A stretch of DNA of 64,000 bases, taken from contig JABFGJ010000005.1 of assembly GCA_013112545.1 (NCBI GenBank), positions 62,001-126,000 of the forward strand, read 5' to 3'. The stretch is from Bacteroidota bacterium (lineage in GTDB: Bacteria; Bacteroidota; Bacteroidia; Flavobacteriales_E; Vicingaceae). The position numbers and the translations under genes are program-made. Of this stretch, positions 37,600-47,861 are shown piece by piece. A model generated the notes under the pieces. It ran no database searches. It saw nothing but the letters and a program-made list of their open reading frames with translations, and was not told where the DNA came from. Every line of letters starts with the position of its first letter. Within the stretch, counting starts at the first letter, position 1.

Positions 37600-38034
37600 A
37601 GGGCGAAAAATAAGACCAAATATGATTATCCTGCAAATATTTGCCAAAAAATAATTAATCCAAAAAAAGATGTATTATGCGAATTTTATTGAACCTCAAT
37701 TAAGTTGTCGTAAATATCTTACCCAAGTTGCATAATCTGACAGATGTACTTATTGAAAAAATACTCCAAAGTCGTTGAGACCTTGGAGGTTTAGTTATTA
37801 TTTAGTTTTACCGCTTGCCGCCTTCGGCACACTCTCCTAGCGTCAAACAATCAGTCTGACAAACTGCTTTGAACTCAATATTAATGTGTAAAAACCAACC
37901 TAATAACCACTTTTATTTTTTTGAATCAATAGTTAAGTTCATAAGCTAAGAAATCCTCCAAGGTTTTGAAAACCTTGGAGGATTAAAAATAATATAACTA
38001 TTGATTTCGTAATTCAACGATTCGTAATCAATTA
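37600..38034. other. Intergenic region with palindromic repeats, no gene seen
   Basis: About 435 bp between the regulator start and the 3149-aa gene stop. It holds an imperfect hairpin with CTCCAAAGTC / GACCTTGGAG arms (37764-37788, one G.U pair), a small GCCG-CCTT-CGGC hairpin near 37818, and the long nested palindrome listed separately. No coding sequence was recognised. Confidence 0.5.
37924..38006 (-). terminator. Nested palindrome after the 3149-aa gene, probable terminator
   Basis: A 16-bp perfect inverted repeat around a single G (37952-37967 and 37969-37984, arms AATCCTCCAAGGTTTT) lies inside a 12-bp pair AATCAATAGTTA (37924-37935) / TAACTATTGATT (37995-38006). It follows the giant gene on its strand. 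The core has the same TTTTGAAAA centre as the palindrome at 11494-11524. Confidence 0.6.
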
Positions 38035-41000
38035 CTACAACTTCACCAACTTCTCAACTATCACATGATCACCGTCAATAAACCTCAACTGGTAAACTCC
38101 ACTTGACAATCTTCGCAACTGAGCTCCATTTAATTGAATTTTTCTACTGTTACCAACTTTAGTTTCATACATTACTCTTCCGTTCTGGTCGATTAATTCT
38201 ACTCTTCCATTTTCAGAAATTTTGCTAGGAACATTAATGTTTAAATAATTTGTAAATGGATTAGGATAAACTGCTCCATTAATAGCGTTTGCGAAAGATT
38301 CATTTTCATCTAATTTCTTAAATTGCTCGCAATCCACTTTTTTGGTTAATTCAAAATAAAGCGGTTTATCAAGTTTACCTTGCACTTGATCTTTCAAAAA
38401 GCTTAGCTGACCTATTACATGCATTTTTTCTTTGCTAATTGAATTAAGCATCTCAAAACGATAGTTTTCGCCTACATTACCATAGATGGTTACAAAGTAT
38501 TCTGAGCCGATTGCTTCGTTAACTTTTATTGCTGCGCTAGAGTAGCCTCTTACATTATTTTCATTAAAGGCCACCAAACTCCATGTTGAATCTTCTAAAA
38601 TTTCTTCGCAGGTATTTATTTTAATAATCGCGTTGGTGCTTGTTTCAAAATCATTCGGGTTTAATACTAATTGAGGTGGCAATACATCAACCAACTTCTC
38701 TTGTGTTGCATTTCCTTTCAACCTAAACAAGCCTCTTCTTGGATAAACAAAATTGGCTGAATTGGCAGCTTTTAACAAATAACCTTCGGTAGGCTCCATC
38801 GTGGTTAAACTTCCTATCCACCCTAAATTAGATTGATAAACAGCAAAACCTTGTTGCGATTTAATTAAGTCGCCATCCGTAGCATTGTAATTTGCCAATG
38901 CCGTATTTAGCTCCATGTTTTTTGTTGAAATAAATCCGATTCTATTCCACCCTTGTACAACAGGAATTGACATGGTGTCTGGGTCAATTGCCATTCCTTT
39001 ATAGTTAATGGTATCTGTATTTGAAATGTAAATCATATACGATTGGTGGTTGTTAAATCCATTTCTTGTTAAACCACCCGACCAGCCTAAACTAGTTCCA
39101 CCATATTGAGCAAAAGCATTATTACCTACTGTTTTAATTACATCACCATTGGCAAAGTTTAAACCTTGTAAGAAAGATGTAATGCTTTTCATTTTTCCAT
39201 CAACTAAAGGGAAGGAAACCCAATTCCATCCTCTGTTTAACACAATTGGTTTTGATAAATTGTCAACAGCATTAAATATGGTAGGATTATTTAAGCTACC
39301 AACTAAAGCATTTTCTACAAAATAAGTGGAGGGGCTAACGTTTTCATGCAATTCACCTTTTGATGCATTCCAAACTTTAAAGAAAACACTGTCTGTCGTA
39401 TTGGTATAAACATCTAAAAATGCAATGTACTGGTCTAAAGATGGCACGTATCGTAAATTAGCAACACCTCTTACTTCATTGTTAATGTAGGCTACTAGTT
39501 TGTCTTCATTGTTTACACTAATTCTTCCATTAATAGCAATCTGACCAATAAAGTTCATGCTCTTAGCGTACAGGTTTTTGTTAAAGGTAAATGCAGGAGC
39601 GGTTTTTCTAACTTTCAACTTCACCAATAACTTTTCATTAAAGCCAAAGTCGGTAGTTAATATTAAATCTTCTGCATAATCGCCAATGTTAATGGCAGGG
39701 TTTACCGTAAAACGGATGGTTTTTGTGCTTAACGGATTAATTGTTCCACTTGATGGAGAAACGCTTAACCAAGCAGGAATATTAGAGATGGTAAAGTTTT
39801 TAACTTCACCACCACTGTTAATTACCTTAGAAGTAAAGGTCATGGTGTCGTTAAATTCTTTCGCTAAATTCTTCTCAGCATCTTGCCAAAGCACTTGATT
39901 TTTGTTTACATAAGCAATCCATGTTTTAGGCGATTGCATTATATTACCATGCAAATCTTTTACGTCTTTTACAGAAATATTTAAAGTTACATTTTCTATG
40001 TTAGCTGCCTGCTCATTAGGAGTAATTACGATTTTATCGTTGTTTACACTCCAAGAATATTTAATTTTTTCAACCGGGCGTTGTAGCGCTATAGCAGGAG
40101 ATTCTAAAGAGAAAACAAGGCCGTTTACCGCTTTAGAATTTATACGAGCAGGATTAACTAAAATATTAGATTGATTTGCCATAGAAGCATCCAATACCGG
40201 AACTCCCAACTCTAAACGATAACTTTCAAAAGGATAATAGGCCAATAAACCAAACTCATCTCCTTTTAATCTATTGTAACGATTCAATTCTATATTTTCT
40301 CGTAATAATGCAGTATTCCAAATACGAACTTCATCCATATTACCTGAGAAATATTGATCGAATGACTCTTGAGTTCCATTGATACTGTATCGAGCACCTA
40401 CAGCTAACTTAGCTGCACCAAATCCCCAGAAGTTGGCACTTGAAACCGTTTTCTGCTGAATACCATCAATGTATGCTGTTGTATTAGCCAATCGATTCAC
40501 CACTAATGCAAAATGATGCCATATATTATCAGCATAATTGTTTTGAACTGCTTTAAAAGCAAATGAATCGTTCTTTACCCAAATCTCATTTTGTGAATTC
40601 ATTTCTATATTCCAGCCGTTTCTGTTGGCATCGGTAGAGATAAATCTTCCACTTCCATTGGAAAGAAAGGTTTGCAAACGACCTCCACTTGTTTTGAACC
40701 AAAACTCAATACTTAAGTCCATTTCTTGCGTCATGGCAATAGTTCCGGCAGTGTCAACCACAACATATTGCGAAATTCCATCAAATGCTGCTCCTTTACT
40801 TTTTGGGTTAATTTCCCAATTGGCCTTCATTTCTGCATGGCGGAATCGTGCTTTATCTTCGGCAATTATTCCTCGTCCTTCGTCCATTGGCCAATAACCA
40901 ACTAATCCAGCTTCTCTGCCATTTAAGTTTTGATTAATTCTACTGCTTACTTCGCCTGAAGTCAAAGTTTTATTCCAAATTCTCAATTGATGTATTGATC

Positions 41001-44000
41001 CGTTAAACCAATCTCCATTGTTTTCTGCATTTTTACCGATAAACGTTTTTCCTCCGCTTGTATAAGTAGAAAAGAAATTATTATTAGTACTTACTTGAGA
41101 AGTTTGAGCATCTCTTTCGGTTATTTCTAATGTGAGGTTATTCTTATTATAAGTTACCGTATAATGATGCCAATAGCTCATATCTTGTATGGCAAAACTT
41201 GAAGTATAACTGCTATTTCCCAAATTCACTTCAATATTATTCGAAGTATTAAATCCAATTGAAAATTTGTTATTGCTTGCTACGCCTTGAGAGATTACGG
41301 TTTGTTTTGTTCCAATTGCATCTCTTTTTGCCCAAAATTCAATGGTAAAATCATTCGAAGCAAAATCGAAACCGTTGGCAATTTCCATGTATCCTATTGC
41401 TCCATCAAAAGCTACTGCCTTATCGTGCCGTAACTCTTGTCCGTTAACTACTCCTGTTATCTGAAAATTAGAAGCTGTTAAAGTTCCTGCTTCAATGGTT
41501 TCGTTAAACTGAATTGAAATGTCGTCGTTAGGGTCTAAAACTCCATCTGCAGGACTTGGGGTCCCAAATGGGTGCGGATTAACCCTATCTACAACTCCTG
41601 AAATAACAGCGGATTCTTGACTAAACTTTGGGTTAAAGGGAATTTTACAAGTTGAAATTGCCCTTAAATCATACGTTTGATCGGTTAAATTTTTCATATC
41701 CAATTGATAAGAAATATAAGACTGATTTCTTGGAATTTGTAAAGTGTCGGCATGTGTTCTTGAACCATTAGGGTCTTCTTTGAACCACTCGGTAGCTACA
41801 GGTATCCAAGCTGCTTGATTTGAAGGTTTGTACTGCAATTGAATTTTTTCTAATCCACCATAATTTATATCATAATTAGAAATAATTACAGGCAATTTAT
41901 TATCGTAAGAATTATTAGCAACAAATTGATTTTGAGGAGAAAAAACAGAAACATCCGTGCAAGAAGCTAAAAAATTAACTGAAACATAAACGGTATCTGC
42001 AATATCATCATAACCAGCTGTTCCAAATGCATATTGGCATTCTGAATGGAAAACCAAACCAATACTGTCATAAGCTATGTGATTAGGGCCTTTTTCTACT
42101 ACCAATGTTTTAGTAATAGAGGTTTGTGCAGGTACAGCAAAATTTCTATTCGGGTTTATTCCGTCAATTTTTATTATTGCTCCATTTGGGTTTGTATTTT
42201 CTAATACTTTAAAGGAATAAATTGCATCTTCTAAGCCATCGTTAATTAGACTTAAAGTTATGTTTCCTTGTCCGTTAGCAGGCACATTAAATAAATTTAC
42301 AGGACTAGCAACCAGTCTTGGCTGATCTAATTGAATGGTTGCCTTATCTAAAACGGTTACAGGCTTGTAGTATTTAGTTTTTACCTCTCCCTGGTAAGGG
42401 CAAGAGGTTTGGCCGCCTCTAGTTTTAAATATTGGTCCATAACCATCGTTCGATTTAAAAACATCTACCGTAAATTCATCGTCGGAGTCAGGATCGTCAA
42501 GTGTGTAGGAGAAAGTTGCACTTGTTTCTTTTGAAGTTCCTGCTGTAGCATTTGTACTCATAGAAATACTTGTAGCTTGTTCTATGCTTGCACCAGTTCC
42601 GCCAACTTCTGCTCCTACCGCCAATGTCATTTCTTTCGATAAATTAAAATTTAACGAAATACTCCCACCAACCGACTTGGTAGTGCTTGTAGTGTAAGTG
42701 ATAGAGCTTCCTCCTTGATAGGAAATATTACGATCTAAATTACCTGAATTAGAAAAAACCTTAGCTCTCTCATTTCTTTCTAAAGTCTGTTCCCATAGTT
42801 TTATTTGTTTATTATACCACCACACACTATCAACTCCATCATAAAAAGTCATTAATTTAGATGTGTTTGTAAAAGGGCTGGTATATAGAGTATCGGTTCT
42901 TTTATAGCCAGTAAAATGATAGCTTAAACCTAAACTATCTTCCATAGCATTATTTTCAGGGTCTGGTTTTGCAGCTGTTCCAAAAATGGCATCATCATTA
43001 CTTTTTCCAAAATTAGGATCCGAAGCATTTAAGAATGAACTATAATCAGCGTGATTGATTAACAGCTGATCTCTTAGAGCCTCTAACTTAGGAATAACTG
43101 AATTTTCAATTCCTGCTTGAGTAAAAACAAATTCTGTTTCATATCCTTTAGGAATGGCAAACATGCTTACAGTTGTTCCAATTCTGTAGGTAGTACCGTT
43201 AAAGTTATAAGCTGTACTTCCACAATTTCCATTACAATTTGCATCTTCAATTAAAGATAAAACCTGAGATAAGCCAAAATCCATATTCATGGATCTTCCA
43301 AAGAATAAATCAGCATTAGCTCCAACAAACTCATCTCCGCCACCGGTTGAAATTCCTAAAGAATTTGTAGTTGTTTCAATTAATTCTCCTGCCACTCCGA
43401 TACTAGTTTCAGTAGAAATATTGTTGTTTGCCGACAATTCTATTTTCGTTGGCGTTGTATATCCTAAACCTACGTCAAACTCAGTACCCATTGATAATTC
43501 TTTAGTAAGACTGGTGGCTATTCCAGCTTCAACTCCAAAAGAAAATGAATTGGTTACTGCTGAAGATTTTTCCCAAGATGCCGTACTTCCCGTTCCGGGT
43601 GGGTCTCTCAATATCATAGTAACTACCTGTGGCCCTTGAGTGGCAAAGGAATTTCCCAATGCTCTTCCTCCGAACACTATTCCTCTAAAATATTTTGGAG
43701 CATCAGTTGGGTTGGGTTCCCACTCTGCCTGCCCACCAGCATCTGTAAGCAATTGCACTTGACAAGTTTTGGTGAATGAGTATTTAGGGGTAATTGAATT
43801 CATACTTGTTTCAGCTTGACCGGCTGTAAAGGTATATTCTTGAATTCCATCAAATCGCACTGTATCGGTTAAAGCGTATTCAAAAACTTTTTCGGTTTCA
43901 TTAGAAACATTGTTGTTAATTGTAATTCTACCCGCTGTCATAGGAACAGAATCAAACACACTATTTGCTCCATCTTTATTTTCATAAATTTCAAAAGCTG

Positions 44001-47000
44001 AAATCAACCAAGTATATTCATTGTTTTCTTCAAAAACGGGATAATCTAAATTTAAAGCTGCGGTAGGAATTTTAGTAGTATTTCCGGAATTACTGTAGGT
44101 AATTGTATCAGCACCATAAACGTTTGCTTGTTCCTTACCAAGTACGTTTACTACTGGTGTTTCAGAATAAATAAAATCTCTTTGAGTTTGAAACTTTGCT
44201 GAATCTACTCTTGCAAACACTTTTTTATTATTTACTTGGTTAAAAACAGAATCAGAAGAAGTTTGCACTGGTGGTACATTTGAAATATCTAAAGTTGTTT
44301 GATTTGGGAAAGTAATGGTTAACTGATTTGCTACTGTAGCAATTGGCACTTTATAACGCAGAGGAGGTAACATAGCAACATACTCTCCTGTAGAAGAATT
44401 CGTAGTAAACTCTACAATTTCCTTATTACTTCCTTTAGTTCGATTGGGGTTTACATTACAAACTTTTATTGGTTCAAAGGCAACAGTTGCTTGGCCAATA
44501 TTATTTTTTCCTCTTCCTAAGGCAGGAGGCAAACTTTTTTGAATTCCACCACCGGCAACTCTTCCAACTACTTTAACTAAAGTGCTATCCAAAAAGTTTA
44601 TACCGTTAATATTCTGCTGAAAGTTATGCGCTCCCGAAGATGGGAATCTACCGGCTAAAAAGTCGTGAGATGTTTTTTCTACTGTAATAACATGTGGTCC
44701 AATTGGCACTTGTATGCTAAAGTTTCCGCTATCATTGGTTGTTGCTACCTCTCCATTTTTTACAACTACCTCTCCATCAATTAATATACGAACATCTTTA
44801 ACTGCACAATTGGTAGTATCATTTAAGCCTGCAAACATTACGTTACCGCTAACATTAAATGAAGATTGATCTGTAAAATCTTGTCCGGTATAATTCGCCG
44901 ATCCACTACCTATTAATAAAGTAGTTGTTGCTGGAGCAAAAGAGTGCGTTCCATATTGTGGTATAATTGTAAAATTATCACCACTACCTAAATAAGGAAT
45001 AAATGGTATAAAGTAGCTACCCAATGAATCGGTGTAAGCGCCCGCCGTAAGTTGACTGGTTGACGGCTTAACATTAGACGTAACCAAACTTGTAAATACT
45101 AAGTGATTTTTATTTGCTGTTTGTAACGTTTTTGAATAATCATAGGCAGTGTTTCCAAAACCTTCATCAAATCTCCAATAGCCTTTTAAACCGGGGCTAG
45201 ATGGGTTTATGTACACATCGAACGATCTAGCAATTTCTAAATCTGTTAATGCTCTATTAAATACTCTTACTTCGTCAATTTCTCCATCAAAATTATTCCC
45301 TATTAGAAAATCAGAAACGGTATTTAGCGTATTTGAAGTATTTGCAAATTTTCCAATTTGCTTCCCATTGGCATAAAGGGTAATTGAATCTAGATTTGAG
45401 GTTGCTGCAACGGCTGTCCAACTATTAACATTATAATTAGGAATTGGCGCATTTACAGCCAAAGCACCAGAGGTAAACACTAAAGTTCTATTGTTTACTT
45501 CTAGTTTAAAACCATTTGTGTTATTATGTTTATTAATAATTGAATATAATCCGCTAACACTATGCGGCCTAATGTATGCCATGGTTGTAATTTCATTGCT
45601 TTCAAAATCTGTTGCCTTGGCTGCTGGTACTCTACCTGTAGAATTGCCATTGCTAAAGGTGGCAGAACGTCCACTAGCGCCTGAAGCGGCAGTGGCGGTT
45701 ACTTTTACTCCTTTTACCGCTGTTCCACCGGCATAAGTTATTTGACCGTTTACAGTTCCATAAGACAATCTAAAACCAATGTCTTCAGAGGTGTTTGATT
45801 GTAACAAGTTTCCTGCACAATCTAATTCGCCTTGAATAAGGTATTTATATAAAGTGTTTGCATTTGCGGTATTGTCTGTAAAAAATTTAGTTGACCCACT
45901 TGGTCCTGCTATTTGCAGTGTATCATTAGTTTGAGGATCAATTCTGTTAATAATCCAATTATCATTTTGGCGGTTACTACTTTTCCACTTTAAAACAATT
46001 CTATCGCCATATTCTCCGTCTGTAGCTTCTATTTTATTATTATTGTTATCGAAGGTAGTAGAAACATCTGCAGGAATATATGCAGCCAAAGAGTTATTAG
46101 AAACAACACCATTTACAGCACATTGGTTATTTATGGCTTTAACTTCATAGTTATAATTTACGCAGGCCGATGCCTTATCATCGATGTAACTGGTAATGTC
46201 TTTTCCTACCGTAAATTCATTAGTACCTGTATTAGAGCTTCGAACCACCTTAAAATTATCCTCTAAAGAATTTTGAGACCAATTAATCGTTACTGATTTG
46301 TTTGCTACATTAGGTACTACAGACGAAACAATAGGTGCTGTAGGTATCCCGTTTCCTACCGCATTAGCACCTACATGCGCAGATTCTATAGAACAGCCCG
46401 AACCACCTTGCGTATATGACCGTACGGTATAATAATAATTTTGCCCTGAAACAGTATTAACGTCTCTGAAAGTTCTATCTGACCCAGAAACTTGAAAATT
46501 ATTCCTATTATAGTTCATATCTGGACTTTGAGCACGAGCTATATAAAATTTAGTAGGATTTGTACCGCTAGAAAAGTTCCAATTGACTTGCAAATGTCCG
46601 TTACAATTCACCTGATCAATATAAACTCCAGATGGTGCTTCTATTCCTTGTCTTCTTCCTTGCACAGTAGCTTGTCCTCCCGTCCCAAACTGGTTGTTGC
46701 TAAAAACCCCTGCTACAACTCTATATTCATAATTCACACCTGATTGAGCACTGTAGTCATTATAACTACTGTCCGTTACATTTCCATTTAAAAGAGAATA
46801 ATTTCCATTTGGCAACTCTTTTCGATACACCTTAAAACGACGATTGTTTGGTGTTTGATTAGCACCCAAATTCCAATTTAATAGTACTTTATCACAAAAT
46901 TGATCTAATGTTGAACTTAAATTTCGAGGTGTGCCAATAGAATTATTAAGAGTATAAGTATGTCTGTTATAATTCCCTCCGTTTGCCCAGCTAGCGCAAG

Positions 47001-47484
47001 GTGTAAATGGATTGCCATTTCCATTTGGAGCATTCCACTCACCCCATTTACCCACAACTTGAATTTGAACAGTTTGACTGAAAAAATCTCCTGGTAAATT
47101 AGTAAATTCTACCAAATCGAATCTTAAGTTACCTGTAGATCTATAATCATTTGTATATGCAGGCCCTACATAAGCGGGCTGTGAACCTGGAAATTGATCA
47201 GCTTTATTGCCATAAATTTTTAACCAAGTTCCGGAAGTACCTAATCGATAAGCCACACCTACATCAAAAACTTCTTCATCACAATTTGGATAATCTTGCC
47301 AAGCTTTTATATCCAAAGAAAGTTTAAGATCATTGTAATTTACAGTTATAGTCACATCTCCAGAAATCAAATTTGATCCAGCACCTGCAATTAAACTAGT
47401 ACTGAATCCTAAAAAAAATGCAAAAACCAAAACTTTAGAAAAAAGTAAGGAGTAATTAAGTAAAAAGTAATTATTAGTTTTCAT
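38035..47484 (-). CDS. Giant LamG/FN3 surface protein (3149 aa), T9SS type A
   Basis: A 3149-residue paralogue of the 3126-aa protein with the same domain order. It has a signal peptide (SKVLVFAFFLGFSTSLIAGA), FN3-like domains, a regulatory-like strand set with NGQITYAGGTAVKGVKVTA (~575), and LamG domain 1 (DGEIDEVRVFNRALTDLEI). ILRDPPGTGSTASWEK lies at ~1290 and the unrecognised alternating region at ~1315-1670. Two LamG domains follow, then the shared ~110-residue module (~2629-2735), two GWNWVSFPL-type repeats and the type A tail (GAVYPNPFTNYLNINVP). Agreement with the paralogue is strongest in the C-terminal third (for example DGVLDPNDDISIQFNE in both) and weakest in the N-terminal FN3 part. 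It is divergent from a TPR histidine kinase and LytTR regulator. Confidence 0.9.
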   Translation of the reverse strand: MKTNNYFLLNYSLLFSKVLVFAFFLGFSTSLIAGAGSNLISGDVTITVNYNDLKLSLDIKAWQDYPNCDEEVFDVGVAYRLGTSGTWLKIYGNKADQFPGSQPAYVGPAYTNDYRSTGNLRFDLVEFTNLPGDFFSQTVQIQVVGKWGEWNAPNGNGNPFTPCASWANGGNYNRHTYTLNNSIGTPRNLSSTLDQFCDKVLLNWNLGANQTPNNRRFKVYRKELPNGNYSLLNGNVTDSSYNDYSAQSGVNYEYRVVAGVFSNNQFGTGGQATVQGRRQGIEAPSGVYIDQVNCNGHLQVNWNFSSGTNPTKFYIARAQSPDMNYNRNNFQVSGSDRTFRDVNTVSGQNYYYTVRSYTQGGSGCSIESAHVGANAVGNGIPTAPIVSSVVPNVANKSVTINWSQNSLEDNFKVVRSSNTGTNEFTVGKDITSYIDDKASACVNYNYEVKAINNQCAVNGVVSNNSLAAYIPADVSTTFDNNNNKIEATDGEYGDRIVLKWKSSNRQNDNWIINRIDPQTNDTLQIAGPSGSTKFFTDNTANANTLYKYLIQGELDCAGNLLQSNTSEDIGFRLSYGTVNGQITYAGGTAVKGVKVTATAASGASGRSATFSNGNSTGRVPAAKATDFESNEITTMAYIRPHSVSGLYSIINKHNNTNGFKLEVNNRTLVFTSGALAVNAPIPNYNVNSWTAVAATSNLDSITLYANGKQIGKFANTSNTLNTVSDFLIGNNFDGEIDEVRVFNRALTDLEIARSFDVYINPSSPGLKGYWRFDEGFGNTAYDYSKTLQTANKNHLVFTSLVTSNVKPSTSQLTAGAYTDSLGSYFIPFIPYLGSGDNFTIIPQYGTHSFAPATTTLLIGSGSANYTGQDFTDQSSFNVSGNVMFAGLNDTTNCAVKDVRILIDGEVVVKNGEVATTNDSGNFSIQVPIGPHVITVEKTSHDFLAGRFPSSGAHNFQQNINGINFLDSTLVKVVGRVAGGGIQKSLPPALGRGKNNIGQATVAFEPIKVCNVNPNRTKGSNKEIVEFTTNSSTGEYVAMLPPLRYKVPIATVANQLTITFPNQTTLDISNVPPVQTSSDSVFNQVNNKKVFARVDSAKFQTQRDFIYSETPVVNVLGKEQANVYGADTITYSNSGNTTKIPTAALNLDYPVFEENNEYTWLISAFEIYENKDGANSVFDSVPMTAGRITINNNVSNETEKVFEYALTDTVRFDGIQEYTFTAGQAETSMNSITPKYSFTKTCQVQLLTDAGGQAEWEPNPTDAPKYFRGIVFGGRALGNSFATQGPQVVTMILRDPPGTGSTASWEKSSAVTNSFSFGVEAGIATSLTKELSMGTEFDVGLGYTTPTKIELSANNNISTETSIGVAGELIETTTNSLGISTGGGDEFVGANADLFFGRSMNMDFGLSQVLSLIEDANCNGNCGSTAYNFNGTTYRIGTTVSMFAIPKGYETEFVFTQAGIENSVIPKLEALRDQLLINHADYSSFLNASDPNFGKSNDDAIFGTAAKPDPENNAMEDSLGLSYHFTGYKRTDTLYTSPFTNTSKLMTFYDGVDSVWWYNKQIKLWEQTLERNERAKVFSNSGNLDRNISYQGGSSITYTTSTTKSVGGSISLNFNLSKEMTLAVGAEVGGTGASIEQATSISMSTNATAGTSKETSATFSYTLDDPDSDDEFTVDVFKSNDGYGPIFKTRGGQTSCPYQGEVKTKYYKPVTVLDKATIQLDQPRLVASPVNLFNVPANGQGNITLSLINDGLEDAIYSFKVLENTNPNGAIIKIDGINPNRNFAVPAQTSITKTLVVEKGPNHIAYDSIGLVFHSECQYAFGTAGYDDIADTVYVSVNFLASCTDVSVFSPQNQFVANNSYDNKLPVIISNYDINYGGLEKIQLQYKPSNQAAWIPVATEWFKEDPNGSRTHADTLQIPRNQSYISYQLDMKNLTDQTYDLRAISTCKIPFNPKFSQESAVISGVVDRVNPHPFGTPSPADGVLDPNDDISIQFNETIEAGTLTASNFQITGVVNGQELRHDKAVAFDGAIGYMEIANGFDFASNDFTIEFWAKRDAIGTKQTVISQGVASNNKFSIGFNTSNNIEVNLGNSSYTSSFAIQDMSYWHHYTVTYNKNNLTLEITERDAQTSQVSTNNNFFSTYTSGGKTFIGKNAENNGDWFNGSIHQLRIWNKTLTSGEVSSRINQNLNGREAGLVGYWPMDEGRGIIAEDKARFRHAEMKANWEINPKSKGAAFDGISQYVVVDTAGTIAMTQEMDLSIEFWFKTSGGRLQTFLSNGSGRFISTDANRNGWNIEMNSQNEIWVKNDSFAFKAVQNNYADNIWHHFALVVNRLANTTAYIDGIQQKTVSSANFWGFGAAKLAVGARYSINGTQESFDQYFSGNMDEVRIWNTALLRENIELNRYNRLKGDEFGLLAYYPFESYRLELGVPVLDASMANQSNILVNPARINSKAVNGLVFSLESPAIALQRPVEKIKYSWSVNNDKIVITPNEQAANIENVTLNISVKDVKDLHGNIMQSPKTWIAYVNKNQVLWQDAEKNLAKEFNDTMTFTSKVINSGGEVKNFTISNIPAWLSVSPSSGTINPLSTKTIRFTVNPAINIGDYAEDLILTTDFGFNEKLLVKLKVRKTAPAFTFNKNLYAKSMNFIGQIAINGRISVNNEDKLVAYINNEVRGVANLRYVPSLDQYIAFLDVYTNTTDSVFFKVWNASKGELHENVSPSTYFVENALVGSLNNPTIFNAVDNLSKPIVLNRGWNWVSFPLVDGKMKSITSFLQGLNFANGDVIKTVGNNAFAQYGGTSLGWSGGLTRNGFNNHQSYMIYISNTDTINYKGMAIDPDTMSIPVVQGWNRIGFISTKNMELNTALANYNATDGDLIKSQQGFAVYQSNLGWIGSLTTMEPTEGYLLKAANSANFVYPRRGLFRLKGNATQEKLVDVLPPQLVLNPNDFETSTNAIIKINTCEEILEDSTWSLVAFNENNVRGYSSAAIKVNEAIGSEYFVTIYGNVGENYRFEMLNSISKEKMHVIGQLSFLKDQVQGKLDKPLYFELTKKVDCEQFKKLDENESFANAINGAVYPNPFTNYLNINVPSKISENGRVELIDQNGRVMYETKVGNSRKIQLNGAQLRRLSSGVYQLRFIDGDHVIVEKLVKL

Positions 47485-47840
47485 GAGGCTATTGTATATA
47501 TTGATAGTTCTTTTTATTGTTTTACTGATTTAATTATGGCTTAATTTAAAAATGTAATGAATAACTGCTTTTTGTTAGTTTTTTAAAATAATCTTTCTTA
47601 ATTGGGTCGTATTTTCAATTTATTTCAAATAATTATTTCAGTTCTTTCTTTAATATCCTTTTCGATTGTTGAACAAAACACTATTTTGCACGAAAGTAGG
47701 ATATGTCGTTTTTAGTTTGTAAAAAATAAGGTGGACTACATGATTTTGTTGTGAATGACACTATCGTGGTTCTTTTAAGAAAAAAACAATTCCTTTCTTT
47801 GCTGCTCTAATATAGAGTCAAAATCGAAACACACAAATAC
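47485..47840. promoter_or_regulatory. Divergent control region between the 3149-aa gene and the TPR kinase
   Basis: About 356 bp of AT-rich DNA that must hold both promoters. Only one sequence resembles the AGTT-N-R-T core seen in the 62901-62937 repeats (TTAGTTTGTAAAAAA, starting near 47712), and I found no second copy 20 bp away. No gene was seen. Confidence 0.4.
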
Positions 47841-47861
47841 ATTAAATTCTTATTAATCCTA

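Noticed and set aside
37600..37647. TTG start 16 codons upstream in the HTH regulator
   Set aside because: The ATG at 37599 gives a normal signal peptide; the upstream extension adds a second hydrophobic run before it and has no support.
25300..47000. Plus-strand ORFs of 60-116 codons opposite the two paralogous giants
   Set aside because: They arise from codon bias of the real genes. The paralogues even give similar antisense ORFs at matching places, as expected for shadows.
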